A stretch of DNA of 13,502 bases from Patescibacteria group bacterium (GCA_003524845.1 DQGR01000105.1:1143-14644); one strand, 5' to 3'. Positions 7,174 to 13,502 are shown, numbered from the stretch's first letter. Numbers and translations: made by a program. The notes: generated by a model from the sequence alone, not told the origin.

Positions 7174-7268
7174 GTCATTCCGAGTGAAACGAAGTGAAAT
7201 CGAGGAATCTCTTACAGCAACCGCTGGTGAAAGAGATCCCTCCACGCGCTTCGCTTGGTCGGGATGAC
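7174..7268. repeat. 95-bp REP-like imperfect palindrome 3' of dnaK
   Basis: The outer arms are GTCATTCCGA (7174-7183) and TCGGGATGAC (7259-7268), complementary at 9 of 10 positions. The inner arms are GAGGAATCTCTT (7202-7213) and AAGAGATCCCTC (7231-7242), complementary at 11 of 12. The segments between them are CGAAG/CTTCG-rich and also partly pair, and the centre holds CAGC-AACC-GCTG (7215-7226). The start resembles the GTCATTCCGAG...CGAGGAATCTC palindromes that I recall as dispersed intergenic repeats in many bacteria, including uncultured lineages. It begins 6 bp after the dnaK stop and would fold as a long hairpin in the dnaK mRNA 3' end. Confidence 0.8.
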
Positions 7269-7274
7269 TGAATA

Positions 7275-9191
7275 CTACTCCACTACCTGGCCTTCTTCGA
7301 CTTTTTTGTCATCCTTTCCTCCTTCTCCGCCTGAGGCGGATTCGGTGGACTTCGCTTCGCTCGTTTCTCCGGCTTTCTGTTCACTGTTTTCTGTTTTCTG
7401 ATTTCCATACATGGCCTCGCCAACTTTTGAAAGGGCTTCAGACAGTTCTTTGGTTTTTGTCTCAATATCTTCTTTGCTGCCGGTTTCCAGAATGTCTTTC
7501 AAAGCTTTGGCTTTGGCTTCCACATCTGCTTTCACTTCCGGTTTAACTTTGTCGCCGGCATCTTTCAGAGATTTTTCCGCCGTGTAAATCATCGTGTCAG
7601 CAGCATTGCGGGTTTCGATTTTTTCTTTGGCCTGTTTGTCAGCTTCGGCATTCAGTTCCGCTTCCTTTTGCATCTTTTCAATCTCTTCTTTGGAAAGGCC
7701 GGTGGAGCCGGTGATTTTAATGCTTTGTGATTTTCCGGTAGCTTTGTCCTTGGCACTGACATTCAAAATTCCGTTGGCATCAAGGTCAAAGGTCACTTCC
7801 ACCTGTGGCACACCGCGCGGTGAAGGCGGAATTCCGTCCAGATGAAATTGCCCCAGTGATTTGTTGTCGCGCGCCATTGGCCGCTCACCCTGCAACACGT
7901 GGATCTCAACTGACGTCTGATTATCAGCTGCGGTTGAAAACACCTGCGACTTACTCGTCGGAATCGTGGTGTTTCTTTGAATAAGTGGTGTCGCCACACT
8001 ACCCAACGTCTCGACTCCCAAGGTTAACGGGGTCACGTCCAGTAGCAGAATATCTTTCACGTCACCTGACAGGACTCCACCCTGGACCGCCGCCCCAATT
8101 GCCACAACTTCATCAGGATTAACGCTCTTATTGGGTTCTTTGCCAAAAAAGTTTTTGACCGTCTCGATAATTTTTGGCATCCGGGTCATTCCGCCTACCA
8201 AGACAACTTCATTAATATCGCCGGTAGTGATTTTGGCATCTTTCAGACAGGCTTTGACCGGATCAGTGGTTTTCTGGATCAGTTCGTCAACCAACGCTTC
8301 GAGTTTACTCCGGGTCAGCTTCATGACTAAATGCAGCGGCCCGTCTTTGCCCTGAGTAATAAACGGCAGATTGATTTCAGTTTCCAGAGAACTTGAAAGC
8401 TCGATTTTGGCTTTTTCCGCCGCATCACGTAAACGTTGTAACGCTTGCGGGTCTTTGCGTAAATCAACGCCGTGTTCCTTTTGAAATTCATCGGCAAAGA
8501 AACTCAAAATCTTCTGGTCAAAATCATCGCCGCCTAAATGCGTGTCACCATTGGTTGATTTCACCTCAAACACGCCTTCGCCAAGTTCCAGAATCGAAAT
8601 ATCAAATGTTCCCCCACCCAAATCATAGACCGCAATTGTGTGGGCATTTTTCTTATCCAGCCCGTAGGCCAGGGCAGCTGCGGTGGGTTCGTTTATAATC
8701 CGCAGTACCTCAAGCCCGGCAATTTCTCCGGCTTGTTTGGTAGCCTGGCGCTGTGCATCGTCAAAGTACGCCGGCACCGTGATGACTGCCTGTTTAACCT
8801 CAGTTCCCAGATAACTCTCCGCGTCTTTTTTGATTTTGGTCAAAACCATCGCGGAAATTTCCTGCGGTGTAAAGGTTTTTCCGTCAGTTTCAACGACAGC
8901 CATATCATCACGGCTACTTTTTACCAAGTAAGGTAACCACTTGATATCGCGCTGGACGCTTTCATCGGAAAATTTATGCCCCATTAAGCGCTTGACTGAA
9001 AACACTGTGCTTTTGGGATGTACCACCAGTTGCCGTTTAGCCACATCGCCGACCACCCGTTTGATTGGGTCAACGACTGACGGAATGACGTTGCGGCCTT
9101 CTGCTGAGTGAATTACTTTGGGCGACCCGCCTTCCATGACTGCAACACAGGAATTTGTGGTTCCCAGATCAATGCCAATTATTTTTGCCAT
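7275..9191 (-). CDS. dnaK: Molecular chaperone DnaK (Hsp70)
   Basis: ATP-driven chaperone working with DnaJ and GrpE, both encoded in this operon. At 638 residues it is full length. The nucleotide-binding domain shows GIDLGTTNSCVAV (from 6), TVPAYFDDAQRQATKQAG (138-154), INEPTAAALAYGLDKK and VYDLGGGTFDIS (188-199). The linker and substrate-binding domain include DILLLDVTPLTLGVETLG, GERPMARDNKSLGQFHLDGI and the FDLDANGILNVSAKDKATGK strand region, followed by the helical lid. The last ~40 residues are a low-complexity acidic tail (KTENSEQKAGETSEAKSTESASGGEGG...VEEGQVVE) that contains repeat-like DNA. The ATG at 9191 has the best SD in the window (AAAGGAGGG, 5 bases away), fitting high expression. 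A 145-bp structured leader separates it from grpE. Confidence 0.98.
   Translation of the reverse strand: MAKIIGIDLGTTNSCVAVMEGGSPKVIHSAEGRNVIPSVVDPIKRVVGDVAKRQLVVHPKSTVFSVKRLMGHKFSDESVQRDIKWLPYLVKSSRDDMAVVETDGKTFTPQEISAMVLTKIKKDAESYLGTEVKQAVITVPAYFDDAQRQATKQAGEIAGLEVLRIINEPTAAALAYGLDKKNAHTIAVYDLGGGTFDISILELGEGVFEVKSTNGDTHLGGDDFDQKILSFFADEFQKEHGVDLRKDPQALQRLRDAAEKAKIELSSSLETEINLPFITQGKDGPLHLVMKLTRSKLEALVDELIQKTTDPVKACLKDAKITTGDINEVVLVGGMTRMPKIIETVKNFFGKEPNKSVNPDEVVAIGAAVQGGVLSGDVKDILLLDVTPLTLGVETLGSVATPLIQRNTTIPTSKSQVFSTAADNQTSVEIHVLQGERPMARDNKSLGQFHLDGIPPSPRGVPQVEVTFDLDANGILNVSAKDKATGKSQSIKITGSTGLSKEEIEKMQKEAELNAEADKQAKEKIETRNAADTMIYTAEKSLKDAGDKVKPEVKADVEAKAKALKDILETGSKEDIETKTKELSEALSKVGEAMYGNQKTENSEQKAGETSEAKSTESASGGEGGKDDKKVEEGQVVE
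7326..7340. repeat. Short perfect palindrome inside the dnaK tail
   Basis: TCCGCCT-G-AGGCGGA is a 15-base palindrome with 7-bp arms, encoding part of ESASGGEGG in the disordered DnaK tail. Next to it (about 7349-7362) is CGAGCGAAGCGAAG on the minus strand, similar to the arms of the REP-like element 3' of the gene. Just beyond, TTTTCTG is repeated in tandem (7387-7400). The tail seems to be made of repeat-like DNA kept in frame. Confidence 0.6.
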
Positions 9192-9196
9192 ATTTA

Positions 9197-9203
9197 CCCT
9201 CCT
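9197..9203 (-). promoter_or_regulatory. Strong Shine-Dalgarno site of dnaK
   Basis: AGGAGGG (9203-9197 on the minus strand, preceded by AA) lies 5 bases before the dnaK ATG. It is the only near-perfect SD at proper spacing in this window; most other genes have weak or no SD. It fixes the dnaK start and implies strong translation unless it is masked by CCTCC in the hairpin 18 bases upstream. Confidence 0.85.
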
Positions 9204-9220
9204 TTAGAAATGCTTAATGA

Positions 9221-9237
9221 ACCTCCGAATCGGAGGT
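9221..9237. repeat. Small hairpin carrying an anti-SD and a second SD sequence, dnaK leader
   Basis: ACCTCCGAATCGGAGGT is a 17-base palindrome, forming a 7-bp stem with a 3-base loop in the dnaK leader RNA. One arm (CCTCC) is also complementary to GGAGG of the dnaK SD at 9202-9198; the other arm is itself SD-like but has no start codon at suitable spacing. Two mutually exclusive pairings are therefore possible upstream of a heat-shock gene. Confidence 0.6.
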
Positions 9238-9256
9238 GAGTTTAGCGTTTCTTAAG

Positions 9257-9321
9257 CCCGCCGAAGCGAACATTCGGCTGCGTGGACACAAGACCACGAA
9301 ACGAATTTGAGCGTAGGCGGA
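9257..9321. repeat. 65-bp imperfect palindromic element in the grpE-dnaK gap
   Basis: The left arm (9257-9276) and the reverse complement of the right arm (9302-9321) agree at 14 of 20 positions. The centre forms CGTGG (9281-9285)-8 bases-CCACG (9294-9298). The left arm can also fold alone as GCCGAA (9260-9265)-7 bases-TTCGGC (9273-9278). It occupies most of the untranslated space between the grpE stop (9337) and dnaK and looks like a REP- or MITE-type repeat. No clear dnaK promoter was seen in this gap. Confidence 0.6.
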
Positions 9322-9336
9322 CATACAATTTATATT

Positions 9337-9822
9337 TTAACTTTTTTTCTTACTTACCGTCACCTGAGCCGGTCTTAATACTGATCCATGCATCAGATAT
9401 CCAGCCCGGTGTTCTGCTACCACTTGATTGTCGGCTTTCCCCTCAACCATGTGAATTGCTTCCATGGTGTGGATATCAAACGTTTTGCCCTGTGCCGGTA
9501 TATGCTCAATACCATTCTCCTTAAGTACTCCCATGAGTTTTTTCCAAGCTAAATTAAGTCCTTCGTCTTTAATATGTTCCCGGGCTTTTTCCAGATCGTC
9601 AATAACCGGCAATAATTTTTCAATAAAACGCTTAACCGCAAACTGGGTTAAGTCAGAAAATCGCTCTTCGGTCCGCTTTTCCAGATTTTGGTAGTCAGCC
9701 AGTGCCCGCTTCCAGCGTAATTCATACTCACTGACTTTTTCTTCCAAGGCTTTAAGGTGCGACTCGTCAAGTCCCGTTTCTTTTTTCGCTTTTGGTGTTT
9801 TATTCTGGTCGTCCTGATTCAT
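9337..9822 (-). CDS. grpE: Nucleotide exchange factor GrpE
   Basis: Homodimeric factor that releases ADP from DnaK and so drives the chaperone cycle. At 161 residues it is slightly compact. A charged N-terminal arm (about 1-20) leads into a long coiled-coil helix (LKALEEKVSEYELRWKRALADYQNLEKRTEERFSDL), which includes the conserved R-x-x-AD-x-x-N family pattern. The helix continues through FIEKLLPVIDDLEKAREH. The C-terminal beta domain holds GIEHIPAQGKTFDIHTMEAIHMVEG and the family end HGSVLRPAQVTVSK, which contacts DnaK. It starts 22 bp after hrcA on the same strand, giving the common order hrcA-grpE-dnaK-dnaJ. No clear SD precedes the ATG at 9822, so translation may depend on coupling to hrcA. 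Confidence 0.96.
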   Translation of the reverse strand: MNQDDQNKTPKAKKETGLDESHLKALEEKVSEYELRWKRALADYQNLEKRTEERFSDLTQFAVKRFIEKLLPVIDDLEKAREHIKDEGLNLAWKKLMGVLKENGIEHIPAQGKTFDIHTMEAIHMVEGKADNQVVAEHRAGYLMHGSVLRPAQVTVSKKKS

Positions 9823-9844
9823 AGTACTTAAACTTAGGTAAAAA

Positions 9845-10573
9845 TTACCAGGATTGGGAAATATCAGTTAGTAAATTACCAAAGTACGAGACTACCGGAA
9901 TGACATACGGATAGTTTAACCGCGACGGGCCAATCACCCCGATTGAACACTCAAGTTTGGGAGTGGCAATACTCGCATATACCATACCGCAGTTGGCTAA
10001 ATATTCTTTCCGTAATTCATCTCCAAAGATGACATAAAACGGCGCGTGCTGCGCTTCTTTCCCCAGTATGCCGTGCCAGAAATCATATTGCTCGAGAATC
10101 AGCAGCAGGTTTTTGGTCACTAAAATGTCGTAAAATTCCAGCATGTCCAGGAGGTTTGCCATACCGGCATAGTAAATTGCCCCATCATTGGTTACGGCAA
10201 TTGCGAGTGTATGGGTTTTATCAGCCAGCACTTTGACGGATTCGCGCAGCAAACCTTCACTCCGCTGCCGGTAATCCCAGATCTTTTCTTTAACTGACAC
10301 CTCATCGGTCACCGACATATCTTTTTGCTTCATTAAATTCTGAATGTAGAATTTGAAAGCCAGCGGAGTAGGCACGCGTCCGGCCGAGGTATGGGGCTGG
10401 CGTAAAAATTTGTTCGTGGTCAGGCGTACCATTTCATTGCGGATGGTCGCCGGGGAAACGCCTAAGTTATACTTCTTGTCGAGCGTCTCAGAACCAACCG
10501 GTTCAGCGGTTTCGATATAATCTTCGATAATTGCCTTGAGGATTTTGATTTGCCGGTCAGTTAATTCGTACAT
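9845..10573 (-). CDS. hrcA: Heat-inducible transcription repressor HrcA, compact form
   Basis: Repressor that binds CIRCE operators of chaperone genes and depends on chaperone activity for folding. The N-terminal winged helix is clear: LTDRQIKILKAIIEDYIETAEPVGSETL (4-31), recognition helix VSPATIRNEMVRL (39-51) and wing PHTSAGRVPTPLAFKFYI (60-77). The C-terminal dimer-domain end CSIGVIGPSRLNYPYVIPVVSYFGNLL (209-235) is also standard. At 242 residues it is about 100 short of the usual ~340. The loss is in the middle, where the inserted dimerisation region normally lies, so this is not a truncated gene. TGGAG lies 4 bases before the ATG as a modest SD. It opens the heat-shock operon and is preceded by a promoter overlapped by a CIRCE-like palindrome, which implies autoregulation. 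Confidence 0.95.
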   Translation of the reverse strand: MYELTDRQIKILKAIIEDYIETAEPVGSETLDKKYNLGVSPATIRNEMVRLTTNKFLRQPHTSAGRVPTPLAFKFYIQNLMKQKDMSVTDEVSVKEKIWDYRQRSEGLLRESVKVLADKTHTLAIAVTNDGAIYYAGMANLLDMLEFYDILVTKNLLLILEQYDFWHGILGKEAQHAPFYVIFGDELRKEYLANCGMVYASIATPKLECSIGVIGPSRLNYPYVIPVVSYFGNLLTDISQSW

Positions 10574-10592
10574 AAAACTCCACGGGAATGAA

Positions 10593-10619
10593 TTAGCAGT
10601 ATTAAAACATGACTGCTAA
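10593..10619. promoter_or_regulatory. Variant CIRCE operator (HrcA site)
   Basis: TTAGCAGTA-N9-GACTGCTAA has the exact 9-9-9 layout of CIRCE (TTAGCACTC-N9-GAGTGCTAA). The outer six bases of each arm are conserved and the three inner bases of each arm differ partly. TTAGCAGT (10593-10600) and ACTGCTAA (10612-10619) are perfectly complementary. It covers the -10 box and most of the spacer of the hrcA promoter, so bound HrcA would block it. It also ends 3 bp before the -35 box of the divergent glycosidase promoter. Confidence 0.8.
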
Positions 10620-10629
10620 ACTTTGTCAA
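10601..10629 (-). promoter_or_regulatory. Predicted sigma70-type promoter for hrcA-grpE-dnaK
   Basis: On the minus strand, a perfect TTGACA (10629-10624), a 17-base spacer and TTTAAT (10606-10601). The start site would be near 10594, about 20 bases before the hrcA ATG at 10573. The CIRCE-like palindrome overlaps the spacer and -10 box, as expected for a repressed housekeeping-sigma heat-shock promoter. Confidence 0.8.
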
Positions 10630-10651
10630 CCTGAATATTTCCTGATATAGT
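10623..10651 (+). promoter_or_regulatory. Predicted divergent promoter for the GH39-like gene
   Basis: On the plus strand, TTGTCA (10623-10628), a 17-base spacer and TATAGT (10646-10651). Its -35 box occupies nearly the same bases as the -35 box of the hrcA promoter on the other strand, so the two polymerases would compete. The start site near 10658 gives a leader of only about 16 bases before the ATG at 10674, with no SD. Confidence 0.65.
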
Positions 10652-10673
10652 TTTAGGGCGAGATTATTTACCC

Positions 10674-12110
10674 ATGAAAAAACGTATGCCGCACAGACGT
10701 TCAGCCTACCTATCACTGATTGCTACATTGTTACTTCTGGTTGCCTTACCCTTCTTATATATTGGTATTCAAACTACCCATGAGTTTTTGACCAGAGCAA
10801 CCGGCACGAAAGCCGCAATTATTGTCGACACTACAAACCTGCTTGAGCCAATCCAACCCTCATGGAACTCCTTCGCCCAAGGCGGAGAAGAACAGAAAAA
10901 TATGTTGAAGCCGGTAAGCAGTAAAATTGCAGAACTTTCCCCTCGCTATATCCGGATTGACCATATATATGATCACCATCGGGTGGTGCGACGCACGGCC
11001 TCAGGCACCTTGGAATTTGATTTCAAAGCCGTCGATGACATCGTGGCAAGTATACTAAATACTGGCGCCAAGCCATTTTTCGCGCTTTCCTATATGCCAC
11101 AGGCGATTGCACAATCCGATATTCTTTCTGTGCCGCGCGACTGGAACGAGTGGGCGCTCGTGGTTCAGCGCACGATAGAGCGATACAGTGGCAAAGATGG
11201 TATAAACTTATCTGATGTGCAGTATGAGGTCTGGAATGAGCCTGATTTATTCGGCAACTGGAAATATGCCGGCAACAAAAATTACCTGACCCTCTATGAA
11301 TTTGCAGTTAAGGGAGCGCAAAATGCCCAGAATGTCAATGAGTTCAAAATCGGCGGCCCGGCAACTACACAACTGTACAAAAACTGGATTGTCGCGTTTG
11401 CTGATTATGTGACCCAAAATAAATTACGCCTGGATTTCATCTCCTGGCATCGTTATACGACTGACCCCACTCAGTTTGCCAAAGATGCGTCTGAGGTCAC
11501 CGGCTGGTTATTCAGCTATCCTGAGCTCGTTGCCCTGCCGCGAATTATCTCTGAGTGGGGATTTGATTCTGATGTCCATCCCGGTTATGACACCAATCTG
11601 GCTGCCGCACACAGTGTTGCAGTCATCCGCCAAGCAATTAATGGGTACGCAGCACTGTTTGCCTTTGAAGTAGTGGACGGGCCCGATCCGGCTAACCGGA
11701 AATTCTGGGGCAGATGGGGACTATTAACACATCCATCCTCCGGCATCACCCCTAAACCCCGCTTTCAGGCGTTTAAATTATTGCAGGCCTTAACCGGACA
11801 ACGGTTGCACCTTGAGGGTGAGGGCACCTGGGTCACCGGACTGGCTGCTAAAGACGGACAAATTATCCGGGTGCTGCTCAGTAACTATGATTATGCCGGA
11901 CGCAACACAGAAATGGTGCCGGTTACTTTCACTCATTTGCAGCCGGGAAATTATGAGCTGAAACGCACTTTTTTGGGAAAAGACACCACCAGCGAAACTA
12001 TAGCCTTGAGTGGAGACACGCTTCCGGTTTCAGTAATCATGTCAGCAAATAACGTAGCGCTGCTTGAACTTCTGGTACCGGAAACTGTTAATCCGTTTTT
12101 AGGAAATTGA
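10674..12110 (+). CDS. Membrane-anchored GH39-like glycoside hydrolase (clan GH-A)
   Basis: Predicted retaining glycosidase of 478 residues. A basic N-terminus (MKKRMPHRR) and one hydrophobic segment (about 11-31, AYLSLIATLLLLVALPFLYIG) look like a signal anchor without a lipobox, putting the enzyme outside the membrane. The catalytic barrel shows YIRIDHIYD (92-100), YEVWNEPD (184-191, acid/base Glu189), FISWHRY (255-261) and IISEWGFDSD (291-300, nucleophile Glu294). The two Glu positions and the WNEPD string fit GH39, the beta-xylosidase/alpha-iduronidase family, but substrate cannot be read from sequence. A beta-rich C-terminal domain follows (from about 380; RVLLSNYDYAG...VTFTHLQPGNYELKRTFLG). 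It is transcribed away from hrcA, sharing its promoter region, and its end overlaps murJ by 12 bp. It is the only non-core gene besides the orphan. Confidence 0.85.
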   Translation: MKKRMPHRRSAYLSLIATLLLLVALPFLYIGIQTTHEFLTRATGTKAAIIVDTTNLLEPIQPSWNSFAQGGEEQKNMLKPVSSKIAELSPRYIRIDHIYDHHRVVRRTASGTLEFDFKAVDDIVASILNTGAKPFFALSYMPQAIAQSDILSVPRDWNEWALVVQRTIERYSGKDGINLSDVQYEVWNEPDLFGNWKYAGNKNYLTLYEFAVKGAQNAQNVNEFKIGGPATTQLYKNWIVAFADYVTQNKLRLDFISWHRYTTDPTQFAKDASEVTGWLFSYPELVALPRIISEWGFDSDVHPGYDTNLAAAHSVAVIRQAINGYAALFAFEVVDGPDPANRKFWGRWGLLTHPSSGITPKPRFQAFKLLQALTGQRLHLEGEGTWVTGLAAKDGQIIRVLLSNYDYAGRNTEMVPVTFTHLQPGNYELKRTFLGKDTTSETIALSGDTLPVSVIMSANNVALLELLVPETVNPFLGN

Positions 12111-13502
12111 GGGGTGATCAGAACTAACCAATTCTTCAGTCGCATTGAAAAATACCCGCGGTGCCCGTTTGACTTTTTGCAATAACTTGAAAAATGTTCC
12201 AACCTCCTCAATGTCGAAAAACCAAGCCAGGAAGACATACACTGACAGACCTGAGAAAGCGGCGATTCCAGTCAGTAACAACAAATTGACTACTTGAGTC
12301 GTATCAAACCCCAGCCGGTCCAAAAGTTTTATGGGGACATAAAGAAAAATACCGGTAATAAGTGAGGCAACAACCATCTTTAACGGCGGAACCAGCAATA
12401 AGTGCAAATCAAACCCGTTTACTTTTCGGTAGAGCAGGATAAGTAGTAGCGCCGCGTTGACGATACTGGCTGCGGAAGTAGAAATTGCGAGCGCCCAGAC
12501 TGGCAGATGCAGCACACTAACGAGTACTATACTTGCAGAAGTATTAATGATGACGGAGAGTACGCCGACAATAACCGGAGTCCGCGTATCATAGAGTGCA
12601 TAAAATCCCCGCGCAAAGAGTTGCACCAGACTTTGGGCAAAAATTGAAATAGCAAAAAAAGACAGAGTCATACCGGTATAGACGGTAGCCGGCCAGTCAA
12701 ATCGGGCTGCACCAAAAACCAGCCGCACTACCGGAATCCGCAGCACAATGAGGATGACAGATGCCGGTAACACTAAAAAGAGAATCTGGTGCATCGAGGC
12801 GAGTAAAAACTTTTTAAACGATTCCAGGTCTTTTTTGGCGCCTTCCAGCGAAAGCGTCGGCAGCGCCGCTTGGGCGAAGGTTGCCCCAAACAAACCAATC
12901 GGCAACTGCTGCAAATGCTGGGCAAAATAAAAAATCGTGATACTTCTACTTCCTAAATAGGAAGCGAGAATCAGATCAACCGTTGTATCAATTTGAGATA
13001 TGGCGAGACCAAAAGTCCGCGGCATCATCAGATGCATCACTTCCCGGACGCCCCGGTTATCAAGTTCGAGTTTCCACTCATGCCGGTAGCCTAAATGGAT
13101 AATCAGCGGCAGTTGAATCAGTAAATACAGTATTGCCCCGATCACAACTCCCCAGACCGCAGCGTATAAACCCAGTGATTGTGCAAATAACAGCACGCCG
13201 ATGATGATGCCAATGTTGTAGGCAATAGGCGCGAGTGACGGCAAAATAAACCGTTGATACGATTGCAGCATCCCGGTCACAAAATTGCCGACCATGAGCG
13301 GCACCAGTTGCCCAACCAGCATAATCCGCGTGAACGAAATCATCAGTTCCCGTTCCGTTTCATTAAATCCAGGAACTAACAGATAGGAAATTTGCCGGGT
13401 AAAAATAACCAGTGGCAGCAGTAGAATCAGCGTGACAATCAGACTCAAATTAATAATCGAAGCCGCCATCCGGTGCGCCTTTTTTTCATCGTCTTTAACC
13501 AG
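12099..13502 (-). CDS. murJ: MurJ/MviN-family lipid flippase, 5' end outside the window
   Basis: Polytopic membrane protein of the MOP (MATE-like) superfamily; MurJ flips lipid II for peptidoglycan synthesis. The frame is open to the last base and 467 residues are visible, first residues LVKDDEKKAHRMAAS. About 80-90 N-terminal residues (the first two membrane segments) are missing, so the Met near 13469 is internal. Family marks include NFVTGMLQSYQRFILPSLAPIAYN, MMPRTFGLAISQID, FYFAQHLQQLPIGLFGATFAQAALPTLS and QLFARGFYALYDTRTPV, within roughly a dozen hydrophobic segments. A short cytoplasmic tail (VKRAPRVFFNATEELVSSDHPSIS) ends inside the last codons of the convergent glycosidase gene. A related polysaccharide flippase is possible, but the string set favours MurJ. 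Confidence 0.93.
   Translation of the reverse strand: MVKDDEKKAHRMAASIINLSLIVTLILLLPLVIFTRQISYLLVPGFNETERELMISFTRIMLVGQLVPLMVGNFVTGMLQSYQRFILPSLAPIAYNIGIIIGVLLFAQSLGLYAAVWGVVIGAILYLLIQLPLIIHLGYRHEWKLELDNRGVREVMHLMMPRTFGLAISQIDTTVDLILASYLGSRSITIFYFAQHLQQLPIGLFGATFAQAALPTLSLEGAKKDLESFKKFLLASMHQILFLVLPASVILIVLRIPVVRLVFGAARFDWPATVYTGMTLSFFAISIFAQSLVQLFARGFYALYDTRTPVIVGVLSVIINTSASIVLVSVLHLPVWALAISTSAASIVNAALLLILLYRKVNGFDLHLLLVPPLKMVVASLITGIFLYVPIKLLDRLGFDTTQVVNLLLLTGIAAFSGLSVYVFLAWFFDIEEVGTFFKLLQKVKRAPRVFFNATEELVSSDHPSIS

Noticed and set aside
9242..9250. TTAGCGTTT in the dnaK leader as a second CIRCE half-site
   Set aside because: No matching GCTAA arm at the required spacing; only five bases match.
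13440..13469. Met at 13469 as the true murJ start
   Set aside because: The frame stays open to the last base (LVKDDEKKAHR before the Met) and MurJ needs two more N-terminal membrane segments; the gene is cut by the edge.
1..13502. CRISPR arrays, tRNA or rRNA genes, integrases or transposases
   Set aside because: No regularly spaced direct repeats, cloverleaf-like segments, rRNA strings or recombinase motifs were seen on either strand.

Overview
The window is compact bacterial DNA that reads as a Patescibacteria (CPR)-type genome, probably Microgenomates-like. That placement is inferred from the stripped-down IF-2, the short HrcA, the sparse Shine-Dalgarno (SD) sequences, tight gene packing and REP-like palindromes; no marker gene here settles it. 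TAA, TAG and TGA all serve as stops (TGA once, ending the glycosidase gene at 12110), so the UGA-glycine code of Gracilibacteria/SR1 is unlikely.

From 10573 down to 1, ten genes run head to tail on the minus strand. A heat-shock block comes first: hrcA, grpE, dnaK, an AT-rich orphan of 118 residues, and dnaJ. It is followed directly by an information-processing block: nusA, infB, a degenerate DHH-phosphoesterase-like gene, rpsO and pnp (cut by the left edge). rimP, ylxR, rbfA and truB, often found around nusA/infB/rpsO in other bacteria, are absent here. To the right lies a divergent, membrane-anchored GH39-like glycosidase gene on the plus strand. Its 3' end overlaps the 3' end of a convergent murJ gene that is cut by the right edge.

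Three minus-strand sigma70-type promoters and one plus-strand promoter can be read. The hrcA promoter is overlapped by a variant CIRCE operator with the canonical 9-9-9 geometry, so HrcA probably autoregulates the heat-shock block. The glycosidase promoter faces the other way and shares its -35 region with the hrcA promoter. The nusA promoter lies just after dnaJ, and its short leader holds a terminator-like hairpin whose ascending arm includes a perfect SD sequence. rpsO has its own promoter.

The spaces around dnaK are rich in RNA structure. Upstream of it are a 65-bp imperfect palindrome and a small hairpin whose arm is complementary to the strong dnaK SD. Downstream are a 95-bp REP-like palindrome and a very stable GC hairpin. 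The main candidates for something new are the nusA leader, the catalytically degraded DHH protein in the infB operon, the orphan inside the chaperone operon, and the shared hrcA/glycosidase control region. No phage, CRISPR array, transposase gene, tRNA or rRNA was seen, and no gene-free stretch exceeds 300 bases.
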